A stretch of DNA of 13,037 bases, taken from assembly GCA_002694025.1 (NCBI GenBank), contig NZKX01000147.1:1-13037 (forward strand). The letters are read 5' to 3'. The position numbers and the translations under genes are program-made. Below, piece by piece: positions 1 to 7,046 of this stretch; the stretch's first letter is position 1; each line of letters begins with the position of its first letter. The notes below the pieces were generated by a model. That model was given only the letters and a program-made list of their open reading frames with translations. It was not told the DNA's origin and made no database searches. The DNA comes from Fidelibacterota bacterium. Lineage in GTDB: Bacteria; Marinisomatota; Marinisomatia; Marinisomatales; UBA1611.

Positions 1-1
1 C

Positions 2-418
2 GATCAAGGATGGATTGGATGGTTCATAAATGAATTTTTAAAGTTTAAAGATGATAACTCATATTCAATACAGATATTAGGTAATGGAAAACAGGTACGA
101 GATATTTTATACATTGATGATCTTACAAATCTTTTTTATAAAATTCTAGATACGGATTTTAAAACACTTCAAAAAACCGTTTTTAATGTCGGTGGTGGAT
201 TGGAAAACTCATTTTCAATTATAGAATTGCTAACTTTTTTAAAAGAATATTTCAATCTAGATTATGAATTTAACTTTGATAATAAAAATTGGAGATCAAG
301 TGACCAAAAGTTTTATGTTTCTGACTTAGGATTAGTGAGTAATACATTTGATTGGGAACCAAAATCCAATCTGAATGAAAAATTGATAGAATATCTTAAT
401 TGGATTGAAATTAATTGA
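2..418 (+). CDS. CDP-paratose/CDP-tyvelose 2-epimerase-like protein, C-terminal part (5' end outside window)
   Basis: Only the last 138 codons are present; the frame is open from the left edge and ends with TGA. The product is the C-terminal half of an extended short-chain dehydrogenase/reductase sugar epimerase. The edge residues DQGWIGWF, then GNGKQVRDILYIDDL (about residues 33-47 of the fragment), FNVGGG (about 62-67) and WRSSDQKFYVSDL (about 98-110) match the pattern I know from CDP-paratose 2-epimerases (RfbE/Tyv), where DQGW, GKQVRDxLYIDDL and W-R-x-x-DQ-x-x-YVSD are typical. Family members interconvert CDP-paratose and CDP-tyvelose in the cytoplasm, using bound NAD, to supply 3,6-dideoxyhexoses for O-antigen. 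The Rossmann motif and the YxxxK catalytic pair would lie upstream and cannot be checked. A related NAD-dependent 4-epimerase with another nucleotide sugar is the main alternative. It runs convergently toward the next gene with a spacer of about 55 bases. Confidence 0.8.
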   Translation, partial: DQGWIGWFINEFLKFKDDNSYSIQILGNGKQVRDILYIDDLTNLFYKILDTDFKTLQKTVFNVGGGLENSFSIIELLTFLKEYFNLDYEFNFDNKNWRSSDQKFYVSDLGLVSNTFDWEPKSNLNEKLIEYLNWIEIN

Positions 419-474
419 ATAATTCTTTTGTATAACAAGCAAAATATATTTAGTAGTTTTGATTTATAAAAAAA

Positions 475-1164
475 TTATTTAGTTCTAAAGACTATCTTTA
501 GCGCCCAATAAATATAACTTGGTAAAAACTTTCTGAAATTAAATTTAGATTTTCCAAAAGACCTATCTATCCATATTGTTGGAATCTCTCCAATTTTGTA
601 GTTATTCAACTTTGCTTTAATTGTCATTTCTAAGCCAAGAGTAAATCCATTTTCACTCTGGATACCAACCTTTTTTAGAAAATCTTTGTCATAAGCTTTG
701 AACATATTTGTTGGATCTTTTGTACCCAGGAAGAAAAACGTGTTTAAAAATTTTCCAGAATATTTACTCAAAAAATATTTAAGATTTTTATTTCCAATAA
801 ATTGACCTCCTTTTGAGTATCTTGAAGCAATTGCAACTGATAATCCTCTCTCAACTAACATAAAAAGATCTTCTACCTGTGTTGGATCGTCACTTCCATC
901 TCCCATCGCAATACAGACAAATTTTCCTATTGCCGAATCGATACCAAAATTTATTGCATTTGCAACACCTTCCTTGGGATTTATTATTGTCTTAGCTTTA
1001 GTTTCTACATCATCTATAAATTTATAAGTTATATCTTCTTTTGAATCAAGAACGATCAGTATTTCAGTATCGTCTTTTACATTTTCTTCAAATCTTTTTA
1101 GGATTGTTATAAAATTTTCACCCTCTTCTTTACAGGGAATAATTAAAGTTTTATTATATTTCAA
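475..1164 (-). CDS. family 2 glycosyltransferase, DPM1/polyprenyl-phosphate sugar transferase type
   Basis: A GT-A fold glycosyltransferase of 229 residues. Visible landmarks are the nucleotide-binding start LIIPCKEEGEN (7-17), the metal-binding acidic stretch MGDGSDDP (87-94), SRYSKGG (114-120), DPTNMFKAY (150-158) and the C-terminal block GEIPTIWIDRSFGKSKF (192-208), which matches the E-(V/I)-P-x-x-x-x-x-R-x-x-G-x-SK pattern of dolichyl/polyprenyl-phosphate mannose synthase-like enzymes. There are no C-terminal membrane helices, as in the soluble DPM1 type. The likely substrate is a nucleotide sugar moved to a lipid carrier or glycan; the sugar cannot be read. Start choice: the frame stays open upstream to a TTG at 1188, but a TTG at 1164 has AGAAGG nine bases before it and places the conserved LIIP strand at the usual distance from the N-terminus, so I use 1164. 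That leaves an 11-base overlap with the preceding dehydrogenase gene, implying translational coupling. It is the last gene of the minus-strand block. Confidence 0.88.
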   Translation of the reverse strand: MKYNKTLIIPCKEEGENFITILKRFEENVKDDTEILIVLDSKEDITYKFIDDVETKAKTIINPKEGVANAINFGIDSAIGKFVCIAMGDGSDDPTQVEDLFMLVERGLSVAIASRYSKGGQFIGNKNLKYFLSKYSGKFLNTFFFLGTKDPTNMFKAYDKDFLKKVGIQSENGFTLGLEMTIKAKLNNYKIGEIPTIWIDRSFGKSKFNFRKFLPSYIYWALKIVFRTK

Positions 1165-2323
1165 CGTATAAAACCTTCTTATTTTCAAAATTTAGTTGTT
1201 TAAATTTATCATGATGAACTGAAATAAGAATGTTATCTGTTTTATTTGATATATCTTGAAAATTAAATAATTCAAAGTCAAGCGATTCTTGACCTATGTG
1301 CGGATCGACTGGATATATTTCAAAACCACTTTTCTTAAGTTTTTTATACAGTTCTATTGATCCTGAGCCCCTTGTGTCATCAGAATTAATTTTAAAACTT
1401 AAACCTAGTTGTATTAATTTTTTCTCTTTAAAAATCTCTTGACATTTATCAACTATATTATCTAAAAATTTATCATTTACCCTTTCTAAATGATTTAGTA
1501 GTGAATTATTTACATTGTATGATTTTACAAAAGTTTCTAAATCTTTAGGAAGACAAGGCCCTCCAACATAACCAGTTGATGGTAGGTTGTTTAACCTAGG
1601 ATAGTCAGTTGTTGATAACTTTCTAATGTCCTCGAAGTCAATTTTATTTTCAACAGCTATATTATAAAATTCGTTTGCGAGTGAAAAGTTTGCATGTCTG
1701 TATGCATTTGTAAATAATTTTGTAAATATTGCATTTTCTATACTGGTAGAAATAGTAGGAACTTTTAGTTTTTGAAAAAATTTTGTAGCTTTTTCTTGAA
1801 CATCGTTCTCAGAAGCTCCAACTATTTGTGGTAATTTTCCTAATTCTTCAAATGCTTCACCCTCAGCAATTCTTTCAGGACAATATGCTAAATTAATATT
1901 TTTTTTAATGAAGTTACTATTATTTTTAATATTATTTATGTCGTTCATGGTTATGGTGCTCCTGAGTATTAGCAATGATTGGCTTGAAATATTTTCTAAA
2001 ACATCATTAATCAATCTTTCAAAAAGATCAATGTGAACCTGGTTAGAAGAGGTGCCTATTGTAACAATTACTATTTCCGTATTGACTATTTCTTTGATGT
2101 CGTCTGATAGTTTCATGCCTTTTCTTAAAGCATTTTTAAGACTTTTCTCGAGCCCCTTTTCATAAAATGTAAGAACGTTATTTTTAATTAAATTTAATGA
2201 TTCTAAATTATTGTCTATAACTACAACTTGACATCCTTTATTTTGTAAAAAGCAGCTCAAAGGTAATCCAATATGGCCAGCACCACCTACAACACTTACT
2301 TTCTTATATCTTTCTTTATTCAT
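1154..2323 (-). CDS. UDP-sugar 6-dehydrogenase (WecC/WbpA/UDP-glucose dehydrogenase superfamily)
   Basis: A 389-residue cytoplasmic enzyme expected to oxidise C6 of a nucleotide sugar to a uronic acid in two NAD-dependent steps. The order of motifs is complete: Rossmann VVGGAGHIGLPL (11-22), RSTITM (121-126), YCPERIAEG (147-155), catalytic-region Lys202 and Asn206 in TKLFTNAYRHANFSLANEF, the catalytic cysteine Cys257 in TGYVGGPCLPKD (250-261), and the C-terminal UDP-binding segment FKINSDDTRGS (310-320). PERIAEG and GGAGHIGLPL resemble UDP-ManNAc/UDP-GlcNAc dehydrogenases (WecC, WbpA, TviB) more than UDP-glucose dehydrogenase Ugd, so a UDP-aminosugar uronic acid is my first guess; the exact substrate is not settled by motif reading. 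At 389 residues it is somewhat shorter than the usual 410-450. It sits 14 bases after the membrane-protein gene and overlaps the following glycosyltransferase gene. No clear Shine-Dalgarno sequence precedes its ATG. Confidence 0.9.
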   Translation of the reverse strand: MNKERYKKVSVVGGAGHIGLPLSCFLQNKGCQVVVIDNNLESLNLIKNNVLTFYEKGLEKSLKNALRKGMKLSDDIKEIVNTEIVIVTIGTSSNQVHIDLFERLINDVLENISSQSLLILRSTITMNDINNIKNNSNFIKKNINLAYCPERIAEGEAFEELGKLPQIVGASENDVQEKATKFFQKLKVPTISTSIENAIFTKLFTNAYRHANFSLANEFYNIAVENKIDFEDIRKLSTTDYPRLNNLPSTGYVGGPCLPKDLETFVKSYNVNNSLLNHLERVNDKFLDNIVDKCQEIFKEKKLIQLGLSFKINSDDTRGSGSIELYKKLKKSGFEIYPVDPHIGQESLDFELFNFQDISNKTDNILISVHHDKFKQLNFENKKVLYVEI

Positions 2324-2337
2324 TTAAATTTGTAAAT

Positions 2338-3420
2338 TTATACCCATATGTCTTTCATTAAAGTATTAACTATTCTTGCAAAAAAGTTATAAACAGATTC
2401 CATATCTTGGTTGGGTGAAGTTTTCCAAACTTGTCCATGAACGAATCTTTCTCCAATTAAGAGATTTGAAATAATTACTGACACTAATATAATTTTTTTA
2501 TTTAAATTGTTTGAAAATTCATGATCCCTAAATTCAAGTAATAAATGAATTATTAGAGGTATCAGAATTATTGAAAAAATTCTGGTCGAATCAGTTGTAA
2601 TAGCAGCACCAATAGTTGCAAATAATATTGAGGCAGTATATTTAATTACATATTCATATTTTGACGAAATCAACATAAAAACCAAAATAAAAATTAATCC
2701 CATAAAACCTGACCAAAGAAATTCTTTTAATGCATTCGCAACAAAATCTGTCCCTGAGTCGAGTGTGTTATTGTTAAAAATAAATCTTATTCTTCCTCTA
2801 CCACCAAAATTTACAACAAATTTTAGATAAAGTCTTAAGACAATAAATGATGCAAGTGTTGTTCCTAAAATCTGATAAAATTTTTCATAATTAATTAGTA
2901 TCAAAAAAATAAGAGTACTGAATATAGCTATTCCAAAATGATTTATACCAAGTAGGAACATATAGAGGTAAAATCTATTAAAATTTCCAAGGAGATAATT
3001 TTTAAAATATAAGATAATTAGCAATACAGATATATTTTCAACAAACCCTATCCACCATGATATTGTTACTAACCATCCACCAAATAAAAAAAGTGTAGAA
3101 TATTCACCCAAAAATGATAAGTTTTTGCATATGAAAACTAACGTTATTTGGAAAATAATATAAATAACTAGTGTGTAAACATCTGGGTCTTTAATTTGAA
3201 ATAAATTAACTAAAATTGTGTTAAAAGGTGATTCAAGCTCAGTTCTGTAGAAATCAAGGCTTTCAGAATAAACCTTCTTATTTATTTCAAAATCTCTAAG
3301 TAAAAAATTCTCAAAAGATACTTTATAAAATATATGTGAAACTACTTCAATGATGAGTAAATTAGTAAAGAAAATCTTGTTTGTACTAAAGTATTCTTTT
3401 AATTTTTGACTGATTTCCAC
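2338..3420 (-). CDS. polytopic membrane protein of unknown function (possible polymerase or GT-C-like)
   Basis: I do not recognise this 360-residue protein by sequence. It has roughly nine or ten hydrophobic segments (about 16-33, 81-97, 104-121, 129-140, 149-175, 184-204, 237-252, 260-275, 281-296, 309-322). Polar residues within or beside them look functional: WWIGFVEN (122-129), NHFG (160-163), the basic GGRGRIRF loop (206-213) and TTDSTRIF (275-282). A D-x-T-R in a helix boundary plus a basic loop is reminiscent of polysaccharide polymerases (Wzy/EpsG) and GT-C transferases, and a surface-glycan locus usually encodes one such integral polymerase, so Wzy-like function is a reasonable but unproven guess. 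The start is a GTG at 3420, directly after an in-frame TAA and with no good Shine-Dalgarno; the next in-frame ATG is far inside. It lies 36 bases after the upstream glycosyltransferase gene and 14 before the dehydrogenase gene, so it is probably co-transcribed with both. Confidence 0.8.
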   Translation of the reverse strand: MEISQKLKEYFSTNKIFFTNLLIIEVVSHIFYKVSFENFLLRDFEINKKVYSESLDFYRTELESPFNTILVNLFQIKDPDVYTLVIYIIFQITLVFICKNLSFLGEYSTLFLFGGWLVTISWWIGFVENISVLLIILYFKNYLLGNFNRFYLYMFLLGINHFGIAIFSTLIFLILINYEKFYQILGTTLASFIVLRLYLKFVVNFGGRGRIRFIFNNNTLDSGTDFVANALKEFLWSGFMGLIFILVFMLISSKYEYVIKYTASILFATIGAAITTDSTRIFSIILIPLIIHLLLEFRDHEFSNNLNKKIILVSVIISNLLIGERFVHGQVWKTSPNQDMESVYNFFARIVNTLMKDIWV

Positions 3421-3456
3421 TTAATAAGTTTAATATGCAGCATTCAAAGTTAAATA

Positions 3457-4491
3457 TTAAATAAAAAAATCTTTACTTAATATTTTATATTGATTCTGTA
3501 AGTTCATATTTTTAATTTTGTTTCGGTCTTTAACAAAGTCTTTTTTATTTTCATAAAGTTTTTTAAATAGACTGAAATAGTTATCAACCATACTCTTTCC
3601 TGTAAACTTATAATCAACCAACTTTGTTTTGTAAGTCTGATAATTATTTTTTAGTTCAAAAAGTTTTTCCTCAAGATTGTCTATATTATATTCAATACCA
3701 TAGTTCTCGCAATATTCATTTACACCTCCACTTTTCATATATAACAAGGGCAATCCACACATCGCTCCTTCAATATGATGCATACCAGCAGGTTCATTTT
3801 CTGAACCAGTAATGTAAATATCACAATTTCTTAAATACTCACTAATATTTTTTGAATTCATTGGAGATAGAACTTGTACATTTTTAAAACTAAGGTTTTC
3901 TGGCAGATTTCCCACATATGTAAATTCAAAATTTTCTTTAATCTCTGTTTTGTCCAAGAGTTCATCAAGGAGTTTATATACTTTAAAACCTTTATTTTCA
4001 TTATTACCCCAATGGTGAGTCACAATTTTTAATTTTTGGCTAAGCTTATTCCTGTTGTTTGGAAAGAAAATCTCCCCATCTGCACCATTATGTATAGTGC
4101 TGTAGCTGTTTTTTGAAAACCCCTGTTTAATGAACAAATCTGATAGCCAATCACTTATAAATATGGTGTGGTCAGAAATTTGACTTGAGCTAATCAAAAA
4201 TTTATTTAAACCTTTTGAGTTTTTTCTTTCGTCACATTCATTAATCCTATTTATTACTATCACATCTTTATTTATTTCTAAAATATAATTTTTAATATCT
4301 AAATGATTGAACGATGAAGACTCAGTGTACCTTCTTGGTTCCGTAAGGAGAATAATATCAATGTCTGGATCATTAAGCTGAGAGGTTGTATCAATATTTT
4401 CCTTTTCAAGATGCTTAATTAATTGTCTTGAAAAATTTATGCCACCACCCCATGGTCCTTTTATGTCTTTATAACCAATACTTACTTTCAT
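3457..4491 (-). CDS. glycosyltransferase, GT-B fold, family 4 type
   Basis: A 344-residue retaining-type glycosyltransferase. The N-terminal domain opens with MKVSIGYKDIKGPWGGGINF, where PWGGG (13-17) is the loop that contacts the donor or acceptor phosphate. NRINECDER (81-89), FISDWLSDLF (111-120) and the linker HNGADGEIFFP (134-144) follow, and the C-terminal donor domain carries THHWGNNENKGF (158-169) and the E-x7-E motif Glu223/Glu231 in ENEPAGMHHIEGAMCGLPLL. It should act in the cytoplasm, adding a sugar to a growing lipid-linked glycan; the sugar is unknown. Start choice: the open frame continues to an ATG at 4659, but that extension overlaps the divergent methyltransferase gene and encodes only hydrophobic AT-rich sequence, whereas the ATG at 4491 begins exactly at the first beta strand. 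It is the promoter-proximal gene of the four-gene minus-strand block. Confidence 0.92.
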   Translation of the reverse strand: MKVSIGYKDIKGPWGGGINFSRQLIKHLEKENIDTTSQLNDPDIDIILLTEPRRYTESSSFNHLDIKNYILEINKDVIVINRINECDERKNSKGLNKFLISSSQISDHTIFISDWLSDLFIKQGFSKNSYSTIHNGADGEIFFPNNRNKLSQKLKIVTHHWGNNENKGFKVYKLLDELLDKTEIKENFEFTYVGNLPENLSFKNVQVLSPMNSKNISEYLRNCDIYITGSENEPAGMHHIEGAMCGLPLLYMKSGGVNEYCENYGIEYNIDNLEEKLFELKNNYQTYKTKLVDYKFTGKSMVDNYFSLFKKLYENKKDFVKDRNKIKNMNLQNQYKILSKDFFI

Positions 4492-4605
4492 AATATTTAG
4501 TTTATATGAGCTTAATAAAGGATTTAACGTAAGAGATTTAATTTTTAAATTTATAAAAAAATCATTTCTAAATATATATTTTTTAATTATTAGAATTAAA
4601 TTGTT
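4492..4605. promoter_or_regulatory. divergent intergenic region presumed to hold promoters for both flanking blocks
   Basis: This spacer of 114 bases separates two gene blocks read away from each other, so at least one promoter for each is expected here. It is almost entirely A and T. TATATT (4575-4580) could be a -10 for the rightward methyltransferase gene, and CATATA (complement of 4503-4508) a -10 for the leftward glycosyltransferase gene, but neither has a convincing -35 at the right distance, and such hexamers are common by chance at this base composition. No operator-like repeat was found. Confidence 0.35.
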
Positions 4606-5202
4606 ATGGACAAAGAATATTGGGAAAATTATTACAAACATAACGATCAACCATTTCAACCATCTGAATTCGCAAATTACGTTTTAAATAAACTAGATAA
4701 AAACTCAACGTTAGTTGACGTAGGTTGTGGAAACGGTAGAGATTCGATTTTTTTCTCAAGAAATAACATAAAGACTGTAGGTATAGATCAGAGTGAAAAT
4801 ATCATCAACAGTTTAAAAAAATACGAAAATAATTTTTTAAAATTTGAACAGGTAGAAATTAAAAATTTTAAAAATAAAGAATTTGATTATGCATATTGTA
4901 GATTTTTATTTCATAGCATAAATGAAGAAGAAGAACTTATGTTACTTAAGTGGCTGTACAGAAATATAAAGAAGAACATTTTTATTGAATCACGAACAGA
5001 CGAAGACATAGAAAAATATAGTGATACAGATCACTATAGAAGACTGATGAATATTGAACAATTTAAAACAGCTGTTGACAAATTAGGATTCACTATAGAT
5101 GATGAAAACATTTCTGATAGTTTTTCGATATACAACAAAAATTACAATGTTAAGGATATAAATTTTGACCCTGTATTAATTAGACTTATTCTTAAACCAT
5201 AA
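4606..5202 (+). CDS. class I SAM-dependent methyltransferase
   Basis: A 198-residue soluble Rossmann-fold methyltransferase. Motif I is TLVDVGCGNGRDSIFFS (35-51), followed by the acidic ribose-binding residue Asp61 in VGIDQS and the post-motif strand FDYAYCRFLFHSI (93-105). The N-terminal EYWENYYKHND segment plus SEFANYVL is the start seen in small methyltransferases of the methyltransf_11/25 and TehB-like groups that accompany polysaccharide genes. It probably O- or N-methylates a sugar or another glycan substituent in the cytoplasm; the acceptor cannot be told from sequence. The ATG at 4606 has no evident Shine-Dalgarno. It is the first gene of the plus-strand block, and its TAA is three bases before the next start. 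Confidence 0.88.
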   Translation: MDKEYWENYYKHNDQPFQPSEFANYVLNKLDKNSTLVDVGCGNGRDSIFFSRNNIKTVGIDQSENIINSLKKYENNFLKFEQVEIKNFKNKEFDYAYCRFLFHSINEEEELMLLKWLYRNIKKNIFIESRTDEDIEKYSDTDHYRRLMNIEQFKTAVDKLGFTIDDENISDSFSIYNKNYNVKDINFDPVLIRLILKP

Positions 5203-5205
5203 GTT

Positions 5206-6084
5206 ATGGATATTAAAAAATTTTATAGATTTTTCAGTTCATTTATATTGATTCTTAGTGTTTGTTATTTTGGTTACTTTATTATTAATAACGCTGAACA
5301 GTTTAAAAATCTAAGAAACATTGCGTTTCAAGGTATTCTGATAATTTTTCTATTAAAGGTCTTTAATGTTTTTTTTCTTTCAAACATAAATTTAAATATT
5401 TTGAAAAATATGAATATTTATTTGAGCAATAAAGAGTCTTTGGATGTAACTGTAAAAAATACTCTTGGAAATTTATCTTCACCTTTTAAATTGGGTAGTG
5501 GTTACAAGTTGACATATTTAAAAAGTAAGTATGATTTTAAAATAAAAGAATATATATTCTGGTCAACATTTTATGCAGTAATTAACTTATATCCTTTATA
5601 TTTAATATTTATAATTTTTTCTTTTTTACAAAATAATAAACTATCTTCAATCCACATATTTTTTATAATATTTTTAAGTTTCTCTTTATTTTTTTTGCCA
5701 GTAGTTTCAAAAAATGAAAAAGTTAAAACCTTTTTTAACCTTAAAGAGAATTTTTATTTTTTAAGTAAAGTAAATTTTATAATTCAGTTGAATAATATTC
5801 TTTTTTTTCTTAGCACTTCTTTGATAGTTCTTATAATTATTCAAAGCTACGATGAAAAATTTTCATTATTTTCAAGTATTTCTTATAGTTTTTTATCATC
5901 TTTCATCAATTTAATAAATATTACACCTGGAAATATTGGGGCAAAAGAAGGATTGATAATACTATTTAACCAAACCCACGGTATTGGTTTGGAAATTATT
6001 ATCGTAACTTCATTTATTGAAAGGCTTACAAGTCTAATCACACTTTTTGTATTTCAGATCTTATTGAATAAAACAAAAAATTAA
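5206..6084 (+). CDS. lysylphosphatidylglycerol-synthase-type (flippase-like) integral membrane protein
   Basis: A 292-residue inner-membrane protein with about seven hydrophobic segments (9-27, 42-60, 117-139, 150-166, 187-213, 219-237, 260-285). Two blocks mark the LPG_synthase_TM (MprF-like membrane domain, UPF0104) family: NTLGNLSSPFKLGSGYKLTY (85-104), the N-x-x-x-P-x-x-x-G-x-x-x-x-x-Y region, and ITPGNIGAKEGLIILF (239-254), the PG-x-x-G-x-x-EG signature, followed by an arginine in SFIERLTSL. There is no fused aminoacyl-transferase domain, so it is not MprF itself. Members found in glycan loci are often suspected lipid-carrier flippases or partners of glycosyltransferases; that role is inferred. 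It starts three bases after the methyltransferase stop and lies 17 bases before a polyprenyl-phosphate-type glycosyltransferase gene, which supports a shared job on lipid-linked sugars. Confidence 0.82.
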   Translation: MDIKKFYRFFSSFILILSVCYFGYFIINNAEQFKNLRNIAFQGILIIFLLKVFNVFFLSNINLNILKNMNIYLSNKESLDVTVKNTLGNLSSPFKLGSGYKLTYLKSKYDFKIKEYIFWSTFYAVINLYPLYLIFIIFSFLQNNKLSSIHIFFIIFLSFSLFFLPVVSKNEKVKTFFNLKENFYFLSKVNFIIQLNNILFFLSTSLIVLIIIQSYDEKFSLFSSISYSFLSSFINLINITPGNIGAKEGLIILFNQTHGIGLEIIIVTSFIERLTSLITLFVFQILLNKTKN

Positions 6085-6101
6085 TGAATTAATATGAGAT
6101 T

Positions 6102-7046
6102 ATGACTGCTTGTTTAGTTTTGGCATACAATGAAGAAAATTATATTGAAGATACACTTTCGAATATATCTTCCTTATTTGATTTAATTATTGTTGTAAAC
6201 GATGGAAGCACAGATAAGACTATTGAAAAAATAAATAACTTAGCTTTTGAAAATATCAAATTAATAAATAATGATAAAAATTTAGGAGCAGGCAAGTCCC
6301 TATTAATTGGTGTTGAAGAATTCTTAAATTCTGATGAGTCATATTTAATAAAAATTGATGGTGATAACCAGTTTAAAAAAAATGATATTGAGAGATTAAT
6401 TAGTTTATCTGATGAAGGATACGATTTTATAAAATGTGATCGTTTTTGGGAAAAAGGCATTGAAGGTAAAATCCCCACAATTAGGTATGTAGGAAATGCG
6501 TTAGCAACTTTAATGATCAAAATTGCAACAGGTAATTGGAAACTGAATGATCCTTTGAATGGTTTGTTCATGTTTTCAAGAACAAGTATTAAAAGTTTTT
6601 CTTTACCTAAAATTTTTTATAAGTACGGGTATCCATTTTTTATAAATACATATATGTCTCGACAAATTGTATTAAATAATTTAAAAGTTGGACAAATAAA
6701 TAATACTGTAAAATATAGCGATGAAAAAAGTACTTTAAGACCAACAATTATGTTTTTTAAATTGATATATTTCTCCATTTATAGTTTTTGTAAAAAAATT
6801 AAAGTTAAGTTTCAATATTCAAACCTTCAGATATCTGCCATATTTGACTTATTATTTTTATTATTTATTAGTTTTACTTTATATAGTGGAGGAAAATTAA
6901 TTCTTATAAATCTTGAATACACAAAAGGATCTAAAGCAAGTTGGTTATTTTTAACAATTTTATTGTTTTTGATTAGCTCATTTTGCTTTTCATATTCACA
7001 AAGAAATGAAATAAAAATATTTAAAGATAAGTTCTTTATTTTATGA
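6102..7046 (+). CDS. membrane-anchored family 2 glycosyltransferase (polyprenyl-phosphate sugar synthase-like)
   Basis: A 314-residue protein with an N-terminal GT-A domain and two C-terminal membrane helices (about 245-263 and 281-298). Motifs in order are CLVLAYNEENYI (4-15), VVNDGSTDKT (31-40), NLGAGKSLLIG (60-70), the DxD metal site KIDGDNQ (84-90), DPLNGLFMFSR (150-160) and YSDEKST (205-211). This plan, one catalytic domain then two helices, is that of GtrB/dolichol-phosphate glucosyl- or mannosyltransferases, which load a sugar from a nucleotide donor onto undecaprenyl phosphate at the inner face of the membrane. Donor identity is not visible. Its TGA is inside the ATGA that starts the next gene, a GT-C-like enzyme, so the two are probably translationally coupled and sequential: this enzyme would make the lipid-linked donor and the next would use it. 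Confidence 0.87.
   Translation: MTACLVLAYNEENYIEDTLSNISSLFDLIIVVNDGSTDKTIEKINNLAFENIKLINNDKNLGAGKSLLIGVEEFLNSDESYLIKIDGDNQFKKNDIERLISLSDEGYDFIKCDRFWEKGIEGKIPTIRYVGNALATLMIKIATGNWKLNDPLNGLFMFSRTSIKSFSLPKIFYKYGYPFFINTYMSRQIVLNNLKVGQINNTVKYSDEKSTLRPTIMFFKLIYFSIYSFCKKIKVKFQYSNLQISAIFDLLFLLFISFTLYSGGKLILINLEYTKGSKASWLFLTILLFLISSFCFSYSQRNEIKIFKDKFFIL

Noticed and set aside
418..479. AATAATT/AATTATT inverted arms around the convergent spacer as a terminator
   Set aside because: The arms are seven A/T bases separated by 48 bases, with no G+C-rich stem or proper U-run; indistinguishable from chance.
2323..2339. TAAATTT repeat in the 14-base gap before the dehydrogenase gene as an operator
   Set aside because: Short A/T palindromes of this kind recur throughout the window and this one sits inside an apparent operon.
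3624..3812. Plus-strand open frame of 62 codons
   Set aside because: It is antisense to the C-terminal donor domain of the GT4 gene, including its E-x7-E motif.
4492..4659. Upstream extension of the minus-strand GT4 gene to an ATG at 4659, giving a hydrophobic N-terminus like a membrane anchor
   Set aside because: It would overlap the start of the methyltransferase gene and consume the divergent promoter region; its sequence is AT-rich intergenic DNA read as hydrophobic residues, while the ATG at 4491 sits exactly at the conserved first strand.
5206..6084. Assignment as MprF (lysylphosphatidylglycerol synthase)
   Set aside because: Only the membrane domain is present; the C-terminal aminoacyl-transferase domain is missing and the neighbours are glycan genes, so a flippase-like stand-alone relative is the better description.
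6140..6571. Minus-strand open frame of 143 codons
   Set aside because: It lies antisense to the catalytic domain of the GT2 gene at 6102-7046, whose NDGSTD and DGDNQ motifs show which strand is coding; no recognisable domain and no start context.
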